Shown piece after piece: positions 42,724-50,900 of a DNA stretch of 64,000 nt (position 1 is its first letter; each line of letters opens with the position of its first letter). The stretch spans positions 22,291 to 86,290 of the forward strand of contig JAFGCX010000008.1 of NCBI GenBank assembly GCA_016932415.1, given 5' to 3'. The notes below the pieces were generated by a model. The model had not been told where the DNA came from and did not search any database. It worked only from the letters and a program-made list of their open reading frames with translations. The translations under genes were made by a program, and so were the position numbers. The stretch is from Candidatus Krumholzibacteriota bacterium. GTDB taxonomy: Bacteria > Krumholzibacteriota > Krumholzibacteriia > Krumholzibacteriales > Krumholzibacteriaceae.

Positions 42724-44037
42724 TCAATTTTGCCGCCTCAATATATATATTTTCCATGCTTTTACTGCGCCATTGCGATATCCGATGAATTCCTGGCGTT
42801 TTGGGATGAAGAGGTCTCGCAGGGGCAGACCATTCTCCTTTTTGAATATCGCCATCAGGATTATCGAAAGAACGCTATATGAAAGGCTTGTCGATATCCC
42901 CGCGCCGACGATCCCGAAACGGGGAATCATATATATATTGGCCGCAAGATTGACGGCGATCCCTATAAAGGAAGCTCCGACACTGAGACCGAGCCTGTTT
43001 TTAGAGGCAAAATCGATGGAGAGGAATCTATAGACAGGAAATATGACGATACCCCACAGGATCGAGTAAAGGGCCAATGAAACAGATTCATACTCTTTTC
43101 CATACATAAAGACGATAAGAAATTTGGCTGATATCAATATCGCGACTCCAAGCACGATCATGATAAAGAAGTTATTCCTGCATACCTTTGCGGTAAATTC
43201 GGAAGAGCCTTTGTTCATCGATAAAAGTGTGGGGAAAAGCACAGCTCCGATAGCATTAGGAACGTACCAAAGCCTCTCGGAGACATTGACGGCGATCGAG
43301 TAATAACTTACATCGCTGGCGGTGAGAAAATATTTAATCAGAAAGAGGTCAAGGCGGAAATTTATGAAACTAAAGACGGAAAGCATGTACGCCCTGGCTC
43401 CCATATTGAACATCGGGCCGAACATTGTACTATTTATTCTCCATCCTTTTCTCATATCACCGGTAAAAAAGACAAAACTCAGAACACTCGCCACTATTGT
43501 AGAGAGGGTGAACGCCAGGATTGTTTCTTTCAGGGATCCACCCCGTATCAAAACCAGGATTATGATCAGGATGAGATAGCTCAGGTTCAGAAAGAGTTTA
43601 GCTATATTACTTTCTTTTACCCTCATAAGGGCAAAAAGGAAGCGCAGGAAATAGTTATGGAAGAGAATAAAGGGAGCGGCGATCAACCCGGTTATCATCA
43701 CAGGTTTTGAAATCTCAGTCCAGATATTAGGGAGATGCGGATATATTAAATACATAAGGATCGCGAAAAAGGATCCTATAAAAAACGCCACGAGGGTGAA
43801 AAAAGCAAGGATATCAGAATTCGCGTATGTCTTCTTTCCGGTAAAATATGTAATCGCTGTTCCCAGGCCAAAATGTCCGAGTGAAGCTATCATCGAAGCT
43901 GCCATTACAGTCAGGCCGTAATAACCCCGTATTTCCGGACCGAGCGCTCTAGCCACGATTATTCCCGAGATGACAGCTAGAACGGTCGAAAAAATATTGG
44001 TCGCAAAGATCTCACTTGTTTTGCGAATGAAACTGAT
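42724..44037 (-). CDS. Wzx-type polysaccharide flippase, probable non-AUG (ATC) start
   Basis: MOP-superfamily flippase that moves polyprenyl-linked repeat units across the inner membrane; about 437 residues and twelve helices. Family stretches: VARALGPEIRGYYGLTVMAA, SERLWYVPNAIGAVLFPTLL and RFGIVGAGISTSLSYSVLSI. No ATG, GTG or TTG gives a complete first helix: the first one in frame, GTG 43956, would delete it. Upstream in frame is ISFIRKTSEIFATNIFSTVL, exactly a Wzx N-terminus, beginning at ATC 44037 with GGAGG (44049-44045) 7 nt ahead. Either ATC is used or a frameshift from ATG 44051 is needed. The C-terminal region is partly duplicated at 41.4 kb. Confidence 0.78.
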   Translation of the reverse strand: MSFIRKTSEIFATNIFSTVLAVISGIIVARALGPEIRGYYGLTVMAASMIASLGHFGLGTAITYFTGKKTYANSDILAFFTLVAFFIGSFFAILMYLIYPHLPNIWTEISKPVMITGLIAAPFILFHNYFLRFLFALMRVKESNIAKLFLNLSYLILIIILVLIRGGSLKETILAFTLSTIVASVLSFVFFTGDMRKGWRINSTMFGPMFNMGARAYMLSVFSFINFRLDLFLIKYFLTASDVSYYSIAVNVSERLWYVPNAIGAVLFPTLLSMNKGSSEFTAKVCRNNFFIMIVLGVAILISAKFLIVFMYGKEYESVSLALYSILWGIVIFPVYRFLSIDFASKNRLGLSVGASFIGIAVNLAANIYMIPRFGIVGAGISTSLSYSVLSIILMAIFKKENGLPLRDLFIPKRQEFIGYRNGAVKAWKIYILRRQN

Positions 44038-44063
44038 ATCGTTACCTCCATAAATCCGAGTGA

Positions 44064-46646
44064 CTATTCTATTACGATCCTTCCCATTTCGACACCCTGA
44101 AAAATATCATCATCGGTGAAAAGGTCGGAGAGGGTGTAATTAGGATACTGTGTCCTGCGAAGCAGCTTTACAGCGACAGAGTACTCGCCAGATTTGATAT
44201 TTTCCGGTACGCGGACCTTTATTTTTTCAGTGATAATCCTGTGTATCGGCCACTTGTCAGGCGGAAATAGCCCATTGAAAGGCGTGAGCCCGACCCCGAA
44301 CCTGTATTTCGTATGATTACTGATCTCGAGAATCTTTCTATATATTTTCCCGTACGACTTTCTATACAGGCGCCCCTTATCGAATGGAGTGTTGAATCTG
44401 ACATACGTGTAGTAACCTGCCGGTTCACAGCTGGAGGCAGGGCTCCATTCTATTGACATTTCTATCGTGTCACCGGGTTGGGCTGTCTCTTTGCCGATGG
44501 TGATGTCAATTATATAAATCCCTTCTTCACCCGAATGTTTTAAAAGGAGCGACTGCTCTGCCGATATTTCCGGCCATTCCCGATCTTCAGTCGTTGACCG
44601 CCCCATTTTTTCATAATCACTGTCGAGTCTGTAAATGGAAAGCGATCTGTTTGAATAAAGTCTTTCGAAACCGGATGCGCCGGACAAGAGAGAATCGACA
44701 CGAGTGAAACTCTTGATGTCTGGTTTCCAGAAAATGGGCTGGATGTTGTCAGGGATCCTGCCGTTTATAACAATATATTCAGATCGATATTTTTCCATAA
44801 GACCGGCGATATCTCCTGGACTGGCGGCAAACTGGAATATTTCCCTGCTGGCAAGTATCCTATCCATTGCTGTCGAGTCATTGGGGATCGAATGCTGATC
44901 GAGCGTACAGATAACGAACTGGTCCGTAAAAGCGGGGATCGAATAGCTTGTCACGGGATCTGAAGCGATGACGTTTCCCGGCGGGATCTGATTGTTGACA
45001 ACGTCGAACATATCAACGAGATCACGGGCTGTTCCGCTGATATGCCTGTTATAGGCGAACCGGGATGGATAAGAGGAAAGTATCGATCCGACGACGGCGA
45101 TCAGGATGATCCAACCGGTGATCAGGCCTGTCCAGGAGATATTGTTTTTCTCTCCCCTGGCAGTTCTCCACAATGACAGGGTGAAGATAGCCGCGACTAT
45201 AGCAGACGGGACGGCGAATTCCATTCGAATAAGCAGGTATGATATCTTCGTCATCAGGAACTGGACCCAGAGAGGATTGAATGTCAGTACAATTATCGCT
45301 ATTGTTCCGCATAGCAGAAGTCTGAGTGCCAGGTCTCCTGCTGATCTTTTCCAGAGAATGAATATCGCCGCCAGGGAGATGATAAACAGCGGTCCGGCCG
45401 ACTGGTAAAAAACTATCGGATTAAGAACTGCCAGTCTGTCGGTAAGGAGAAGAAGGCCCTGCGTGTGCGTGTGAAGGATATTTGCCGGGGAATAATCGCG
45501 AATATATCTGAGGATGAGGTAGGGAGTATTTATGCAGATCACCGAGGCCGTGGCTGACGGAATATTAATAAACCACAGCTGGTTCCTGTCCTTGAGTGAT
45601 TTCATGAACGATATGGAAATGGCGAACACAAGGATAAGAAAACCCGATATCAGCAGATGCCCGATATGAGTTCCGGCACCGCAGAATGAAGCGATGGCAA
45701 GCAATCCGAGGTGGAATCTATCTCCCGTCTTCAGATAGAGAAGAAGGTTCGAAATAAAGAGGACTGTAAATATCTTGCCGAACGGAAAGCTGTACGCGAT
45801 TGTGATCATCTGGAGGCCGGTCAGTCCCCCATGATAAAAAAGGAGAAAAAAGAGAGCGGAAAGAATACCGGCGGCATGAGACCGAAAGAGGAGAACCCCC
45901 GAACAATAAAGGGAAAGAAGGATAAATATCGCGCCAACGATCGAAATCAGCGGCCAGACAGGCAGCACGGAGGTCCTGCCTGTGAGAAGATTTATTGTTC
46001 CCCACATCCCGTGATAAAGACCCTTTCTGATGTCTCGTGTCAATTCCCCGCCATTGCTGTAAAGAAACTCCGAGGGGAAGACCTCGTGCGACCGGGAGAT
46101 CGTCCTTATATAGGAGATAGCGTCCTGAGAATCACTCGTATAGATGAGGGGATCGTTGTAATGGAGAAGAAGGGCTGATACCACTACTATCATTAATACT
46201 ATCAGAATTGTGATAAAGGTCGGAGTGTACGCCTGAAAGGGCAGTTTTTCATTATAAAATGTGTCTTCGTGGGATCTGGACAGTTGTTGTATAACAAGGA
46301 CAAGCAGAGCGGTCATCGGTATCAAAAGCCCGATCCACTTTATATCCCATCTGAAAATCGCGAAGATGATCAACGACGCGTATACGGCAGCAGTCCCCGT
46401 CAGGAAGGAAAAGACGATCCTGAAAAAAAACGATGCCGGTGGGAACAAAGCTCTGAATATTATATATCCGGGGATGATCACCATTGTGATAAAGAAAAAG
46501 ACAAAAAGGATCTTGTGGTATGGCAATGATGGGGCGACCCGAAGTAGAATAAAATGTAATATGATAATCAAACCGGTGATTATGGAACCGGATGATATTC
46601 GGCGGAACGAGAATCTTTTTTCAACCATTCTTCGAATTCTGTTCAT
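44064..46646 (-). CDS. Very large multi-spanning membrane protein, GT-C-like
   Basis: The protein has 860 residues: about sixteen helices over residues 15-535 and then a periplasmic C-terminal domain (about 540-860). The loop after helix 5 has LIYTSDSQDAISYIRTISRS, an acidic/Arg loop like the catalytic loop of GT-C enzymes. The soluble part contains EYIVINGRIP and a beta-rich end (IDITIGKETAQPGDTIEMSI ... VPENIKSGEYSVAVKLLR) that resembles a beta-sandwich carbohydrate-binding module. No named family recognised. It is upstream of the flippase (26 bp gap), so both are probably on one transcript. Confidence 0.6.
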   Translation of the reverse strand: MNRIRRMVEKRFSFRRISSGSIITGLIIILHFILLRVAPSLPYHKILFVFFFITMVIIPGYIIFRALFPPASFFFRIVFSFLTGTAAVYASLIIFAIFRWDIKWIGLLIPMTALLVLVIQQLSRSHEDTFYNEKLPFQAYTPTFITILIVLMIVVVSALLLHYNDPLIYTSDSQDAISYIRTISRSHEVFPSEFLYSNGGELTRDIRKGLYHGMWGTINLLTGRTSVLPVWPLISIVGAIFILLSLYCSGVLLFRSHAAGILSALFFLLFYHGGLTGLQMITIAYSFPFGKIFTVLFISNLLLYLKTGDRFHLGLLAIASFCGAGTHIGHLLISGFLILVFAISISFMKSLKDRNQLWFINIPSATASVICINTPYLILRYIRDYSPANILHTHTQGLLLLTDRLAVLNPIVFYQSAGPLFIISLAAIFILWKRSAGDLALRLLLCGTIAIIVLTFNPLWVQFLMTKISYLLIRMEFAVPSAIVAAIFTLSLWRTARGEKNNISWTGLITGWIILIAVVGSILSSYPSRFAYNRHISGTARDLVDMFDVVNNQIPPGNVIASDPVTSYSIPAFTDQFVICTLDQHSIPNDSTAMDRILASREIFQFAASPGDIAGLMEKYRSEYIVINGRIPDNIQPIFWKPDIKSFTRVDSLLSGASGFERLYSNRSLSIYRLDSDYEKMGRSTTEDREWPEISAEQSLLLKHSGEEGIYIIDITIGKETAQPGDTIEMSIEWSPASSCEPAGYYTYVRFNTPFDKGRLYRKSYGKIYRKILEISNHTKYRFGVGLTPFNGLFPPDKWPIHRIITEKIKVRVPENIKSGEYSVAVKLLRRTQYPNYTLSDLFTDDDIFQGVEMGRIVIE

Positions 46647-46732
46647 CCAGGATTTCCTGCCGATAATCTTAAGTAAATATGTCGGTTCAGTGATCAGCTT
46701 CGACTAGCATATAACTTGCCACAAGATCATAC

Positions 46733-46955
46733 TATAATTAAATCGCGCGTAAAGCCGGATTTTTTTGAACCTGGTGAGGGGTGGGCTCCAATCCTACTCC
46801 GTTGAACGGGTCACCCGTGAAGGTCTATGTTGACTCCGATGTTAATACTGTTCTAGTATCGGAGAGCCTCGCATATCGGTAGCAGTGAAGGTTTGATATA
46901 CGGCTGCAAAAAATTGAAGATACCTGTTTGAAAAATCAACAGAAGGAAGTTATTA
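46733..46955 (+). promoter_or_regulatory. Promoter -10 and structured ~210-nt leader of the second glycan operon
   Basis: The 309-bp gap has TATAAT at 46733-46738 (no clear -35), then a leader with a T-run at 46760-46766, a hairpin ACGGGTCACCCGT (46806-46818), a two-part hairpin CTCCG...ATACT-gttct-AGTAT-CGGAG (46834-46864) and, right after, TCGGTAGCAGTG (46876-46887). The last element resembles the ops pause core GGCGGTAG of JUMPstart sequences read by RfaH-type NusG paralogues, but the match is partial. AAGGAAG precedes ATG 46956. Confidence 0.45.
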
Positions 46956-48212
46956 ATGAGGATTCTTATCTGCTACCCGTGGCTTGACCTGGGAGGAGCT
47001 CCCAATACGACTCTTTCCATAGCCAAGGGGTTGAAGGAACTCGGGCACGAGGTCGTTTTCTTCACGAAGGCGGGCGGGATCTATGAGGACAGGTTACGAA
47101 AGCTTGATATACCAGTTGTTTCAGTTCCCTACGATCCGATTCTTCCCCACCTGTATCATCTCAATATAAAAGCTTTAAGGATGATGGAGAGAGTAATCGA
47201 TGAATATTCCATCGATCTGATCCATACTTTTCACTATAACCAGTATTTTCTGGCCCAGTTTGTCGCTTTGAAAAAAAATATCCCCCTTGTCTTTACTTCC
47301 GTCTTCTTTGTCGACGGACCGGTATTTCCCGTATACCCCGGAAGGCTTATTTTTGTCGCCAGGGAATTCCTCGATGATACCGCAAAAAAGGTAAAGGGGG
47401 ACCCGAAGGAATTGGTCGTGATTCCGAACAGGGTCGACCTCAGCCAGTTTCACCCGGGGATAGACTCTTCCGGTTTTCAAAATGATAAACAGCTTCCCGG
47501 CGCTGGCTGGAAGATCGCTTTTATGAGCAGGATAGACAGGAAAAAGTTCGGTTCCCTCCGGCATGCTGTCGCAGCTGTGGAATTGCTGATCGAAAAAGGG
47601 AGAGATGTGACTCTCGTTATCGCGGGAGGCGGTGTCTGCTTCGAGGAATTGCAGCGGATCGCCGATGAAGCCAATACCAGGACGGGAAAGAAGGCAGTCA
47701 TTCTGCTCGGGCCGATAACAGACACCCCGCAGTTCCTTTCCTGGGCCGATATTGTTTTTGGAATAGGCAGATGTACATGGGAAGGAATGGCCTGTGGAAA
47801 ACCAACTATAGTAGTCGGTGAGAACGGGATCGCCGGCATAGCGGATCCGGCGACGACAGAGATGCTTCAGTATTATAATTTTGCCGGCAGGAACGTAAGT
47901 GAACCAGTAGACCCTCGGGTCCTGGCAGACACGATCGAGGAGTTGATGATCGACCAGGCCCGTTACGACGAACTGTCAGAATATTCCAAAAAGTATGTCA
48001 TCGATAATTATGACTACAGGACCGGAGCGGCCCGTGTCGAAGAGATCTACAGGAAGGAACTTCAGGCTGAACCTCTTTCGCGCGCCACAAAGATAAGAGT
48101 ATTCATTAATGTTCTGGTCTTCGGTTATGGATACAGGCTGTATATCGCCTGGAGGATAAAGCTCCGGGGGATGCTGGGGCGTGGAAAACCGGAGGATAAG
48201 ACTGGACATTGA
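46956..48212 (+). CDS. Family 4 (GT-B) glycosyltransferase
   Basis: The product has 418 residues. N-terminal acceptor domain: RILICYPWLDLGGAPNTTLS, FFTKAGGIYEDRLRKL and IHTFHYNQYFLAQF. C-terminal Glycos_transf_1 domain: WKIAFMSRIDRKKFGSLRHA, VTLVIAGGGVCFEELQRIAD, and ADIVFGIGRCTWEGMACGKP, where the usual SxxEGxGxxxxEAMA becomes GRCTWEGMACGKPTIV. About 25 basic residues at the end may bind membrane. First gene of the + strand glycan operon. The donor sugar is unknown. Confidence 0.88.
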   Translation: MRILICYPWLDLGGAPNTTLSIAKGLKELGHEVVFFTKAGGIYEDRLRKLDIPVVSVPYDPILPHLYHLNIKALRMMERVIDEYSIDLIHTFHYNQYFLAQFVALKKNIPLVFTSVFFVDGPVFPVYPGRLIFVAREFLDDTAKKVKGDPKELVVIPNRVDLSQFHPGIDSSGFQNDKQLPGAGWKIAFMSRIDRKKFGSLRHAVAAVELLIEKGRDVTLVIAGGGVCFEELQRIADEANTRTGKKAVILLGPITDTPQFLSWADIVFGIGRCTWEGMACGKPTIVVGENGIAGIADPATTEMLQYYNFAGRNVSEPVDPRVLADTIEELMIDQARYDELSEYSKKYVIDNYDYRTGAARVEEIYRKELQAEPLSRATKIRVFINVLVFGYGYRLYIAWRIKLRGMLGRGKPEDKTGH

Positions 48213-48268
48213 CGATCATATATCCTCAAGGCGGTCAGGATCGGCGGCGGGAGGCGTTTCCGGCGGGC

Positions 48269-48297
48269 TGGACATGGAGACGATCGTCTGATATACT
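48269..48297 (+). promoter_or_regulatory. Possible internal promoter before the SDR gene
   Basis: TGGACA (48269-48274), a 17-nt spacer, TATACT (48292-48297) in the 120-bp gap after the GT4 gene; AAGGAG lies nearer the start codon. Confidence 0.4.
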
Positions 48298-48332
48298 TTA
48301 AAAATTGGCAAGGAGTTAAATGGTGAGGACTT

Positions 48333-49319
48333 ATGGATAGGTTCAACGGAAAGAAGACGCTGATAACGGGAGGACTCGGATTCGTAGGCTCGAACCTCGC
48401 CGCGCGTCTCGCGGGGCTCGGAGCCGAAGTGACGATCGTCGACGCGATGCTTCCCGGATATGGAGGCAACCTCTTTAATATCAATGGGATCGAGAATGAA
48501 GTGATCGTTAATTTTTCCGACATCCGCGACAAACATTCAATGAACCATCTGGTCAAGGGAAAGGATTATATCTTTCATCTCGCCGGACAGGTCGATCATA
48601 TTCTGTCGCTGACCGATCCGTATCCCGACATAGATATAAATATCAGGGGGTCGGCCGTTCTGATGGAGGCGATAAGGGAAAATGCTCCCGAAGCCCGCGT
48701 AGTATATACCGGAACGAGAGGACAGTACGGCCCCGCCGTTCATCTGCCCGTAAATGAAGAGGCGCAGATGAATCCCAAGGGGCTGTACGAATTGACAAAC
48801 CTGACCGCCGAGAAGATGATGCTTATTTATAACGATAATCACAATATCGCGTCGACAGTCCTGAGACTTACCAATATTTACGGTCCAAGAGCCCAGATGC
48901 GCCACAGCAGGTACGGAGTGGTAAACTGGTTCGTGCGAGTCGCCCTGGATGGCGGGACGATAAAGGTCTTTGGAAAAGGAGACCTCAAAAGAGATTTTCT
49001 TTTTATAGACGACGCCGTCGACGCCATACTCCTTTCCTCTCTCGATGAGAAGGCTGTCGGCGAAGTCTTTAACGTGGGAAGGGATATTCCGTCGGATTTT
49101 CTCGAACTGGCTAAAATGATAATATCGATCGCGGGTACGGGAAAATGGGAATTTGCCCCCTTCAGCCCCGAACGCGCCGCCCAGGAACCGGGGCATTTTT
49201 ATTCAGACATAACCAAGATCAGGAATACTCTCGGCTGGCAGCCTGAAACGGACCTTGAAACGGGGCTGCGAAGTACGATAGATTTCTACCGGGCCCACCG
49301 CGGCCATTACTGGGAATGA
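48333..49319 (+). CDS. Extended SDR sugar epimerase/dehydratase with altered YxxxK
   Basis: The product has 328 residues. NAD motif TLITGGLGFVGSNLAARLAG; FHLAGQVDHILSLTDPYPDI; RLTNIYGPRAQMRHSRYGVV; FGKGDLKRDFLFIDDAVDAI; end GWQPETDLETGLRSTIDFYR. The overall match to UDP-glucose 4-epimerase-type SDRs is good. The active site is unusual: YTGTRGQYG replaces SSS-x-YG, and the Tyr-Lys pair reads YELTN, so the catalytic Lys appears to be Asn. It may use another residue or have a different reaction. It lies before a hexapeptide acyltransferase gene. Confidence 0.82.
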   Translation: MDRFNGKKTLITGGLGFVGSNLAARLAGLGAEVTIVDAMLPGYGGNLFNINGIENEVIVNFSDIRDKHSMNHLVKGKDYIFHLAGQVDHILSLTDPYPDIDINIRGSAVLMEAIRENAPEARVVYTGTRGQYGPAVHLPVNEEAQMNPKGLYELTNLTAEKMMLIYNDNHNIASTVLRLTNIYGPRAQMRHSRYGVVNWFVRVALDGGTIKVFGKGDLKRDFLFIDDAVDAILLSSLDEKAVGEVFNVGRDIPSDFLELAKMIISIAGTGKWEFAPFSPERAAQEPGHFYSDITKIRNTLGWQPETDLETGLRSTIDFYRAHRGHYWE

Positions 49320-49338
49320 TAATCACGGGAGATGAAAA

Positions 49339-49941
49339 ATGATCGACCCCGATGCCTTTATCCATCCTCAGGCTATCGTCGAAAACGATGATATCGGCCC
49401 TGGGACAAGGGTCTACGCGTTCGTGCATATACTGCCGGGGGCGGTGATCGGATCCGATTGCAATATCAATGATCATTGCCTGATCGAGGGCGACGTGGTG
49501 CTTGGTGATCGCGTAACTGTAAAGTGTTTCAACTATCTCGTGGAGGGGATCACCGCCGAGGATGATGTGTTCCTTGGTCCAAGCGTCGTCTACACGAATG
49601 ATATCAATCCAAGAAGCAAGAGATACCCCGAGAAGTTCGAGAGGATCTATATAAAGAAAAATGCTTCGATAGGGGCGAACTCTGTCCTCCTCGGAGGGAT
49701 CACAGTCGGCCGGTACGCTCTGGTCGGGATCGGTTCGGTCGTGACGAGGGATGTTCCCGATCATGCCCTTGTCTATGGTAATCCCGCGCGGCAGCATGGT
49801 TGGGCATGCCATTGCGGGAACCGGCTCATTCCCGCAAAAGAGGGAAAAGAAGGAAGCTTCAGCTGCTCCTGCGGAAATTCTTATACCATAGCAGGCGGAG
49901 AGGTGACCCTGACCGGGAGCGGGAGTGGAGGAGAGAGATGA
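49339..49941 (+). CDS. Hexapeptide (left-handed beta-helix) N-acyltransferase with zinc-ribbon tail
   Basis: The product has 200 residues. Repeats run from about 5 to 150: FIHPQAIVENDDIGPGTRVY, FVHILPGAVIGSDCNINDHC, VFLGPSVVYTNDINPRSKRY and ASIGANSVLLGGITVGRYAL. The pattern is that of WbpD/WlbB/FdtC enzymes that acetylate 3-amino sugars. A C-terminal CHCG...CSCG pair (about 158-182) looks like a small zinc ribbon. The end overlaps the GT2 start by ATGA. The DegT aminotransferase three genes on is the likely partner. Confidence 0.85.
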   Translation: MIDPDAFIHPQAIVENDDIGPGTRVYAFVHILPGAVIGSDCNINDHCLIEGDVVLGDRVTVKCFNYLVEGITAEDDVFLGPSVVYTNDINPRSKRYPEKFERIYIKKNASIGANSVLLGGITVGRYALVGIGSVVTRDVPDHALVYGNPARQHGWACHCGNRLIPAKEGKEGSFSCSCGNSYTIAGGEVTLTGSGSGGER

Positions 49942-50900
49942 AGAACCTTTCGATCCTTGTCCCGGTCTATTATAACGAAGCGACTCTCGAAGCTCTCTAC
50001 GCGAGGTTTCTCGGGGTAGAGCAGAAGCTTGCGGCAAAAGCGAAACTCGAGTTCGTCTTTGTCGACGACGGATCGAAGGACGGTTCTCGCAAGGTCCTGA
50101 GAGGGCTTCACGCGAAGGATCCGGAAAAGGTCCGCCTGATATTCCTTTCTCGCAATTTCGGATCGTTCAACGCGATCCTTGCCGGGTTGAACCATGTGGA
50201 AGGAGACTGCACGGCGATAATATCGGCCGATCTCCAGGATCCTCCCGAAATACTGGTCGATATGTACCAGCGCTGGGAAGAGGGAGAGCAGACGGTGATG
50301 GCGGTCCGCGAAGACCGCAAGGACCCTCTTTTTTCCCGTATATTCTCCGCCGTCTCCTATACGCTTCTTCGAAGACTCGCGCTTCCTGAATTTCCCAGGG
50401 GCGGTTTCGACTTTGTCCTGATCGACAGGAAGGTCAGAGAGGTGCTGGTGGATATAAATGAGAGAAACACCAGCCTGATGGGGTTGATCGTATGGGTGGG
50501 GTTCAGGCAGTCGGAGATATCATACACCAGAGGAGAAAGAGGCGGCGGCAAATCGATGTGGACGTTCTGGAAAAAGGTTAAGTATTTCATCGATTCGATC
50601 CTGGCGTTCAGCTTCGCTCCGATACGGACGATGTCGGCAATTGGATCTGTGCTTGGCATCCTCGGAATCGCCTACGCGATCTTTCTGATAATAAGCAAAT
50701 TTACTTTCGGTATAGCCGTTCCAGGCTGGACGGCACTGATGGTAGCGGTACTGGTCCTTTTCGGAATACAGTTCATATCGCTCGGCGTGATCGGCGAGTA
50801 TATATGGCGGACCCTCGACGGTGTCCGTGACCGGCCTGCTTTCATCGTTGATGAGATAATAGAAAAAGAAACCGAAGACTCGCGGGAGGAGGATCGATGA
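49938..50900 (+). CDS. Polyprenyl-phosphate-type family 2 glycosyltransferase
   Basis: The product has 320 residues. GT-A domain: NLSILVPVYYNEATLEALYA, FVDDGSKDGSRKVLRGLHAK, SRNFGSFNAILAGLNHVEGD and the metal site ISADLQDPPEILVDMYQRWE. Two C-terminal helices (about 225-285) are followed by LGVIGEYIWRTLDGVRDRPA, the classic end of ArnC/GtrB-type undecaprenyl-phosphate sugar synthases. ATG 49938 overlaps the previous stop (ATGA); a longer frame from 49800 lies inside the acyltransferase gene. Such an enzyme would feed the GT-C protein two genes downstream. Confidence 0.92.
   Translation: MKNLSILVPVYYNEATLEALYARFLGVEQKLAAKAKLEFVFVDDGSKDGSRKVLRGLHAKDPEKVRLIFLSRNFGSFNAILAGLNHVEGDCTAIISADLQDPPEILVDMYQRWEEGEQTVMAVREDRKDPLFSRIFSAVSYTLLRRLALPEFPRGGFDFVLIDRKVREVLVDINERNTSLMGLIVWVGFRQSEISYTRGERGGGKSMWTFWKKVKYFIDSILAFSFAPIRTMSAIGSVLGILGIAYAIFLIISKFTFGIAVPGWTALMVAVLVLFGIQFISLGVIGEYIWRTLDGVRDRPAFIVDEIIEKETEDSREEDR

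Noticed and set aside
46745..46955. A cyclic-di-GMP (GEMM) or similar known riboswitch in the leader
   Set aside because: The conserved purine core and paired P1b/P2 sequences of GEMM are not present; only generic hairpins and an ops-like string are seen.
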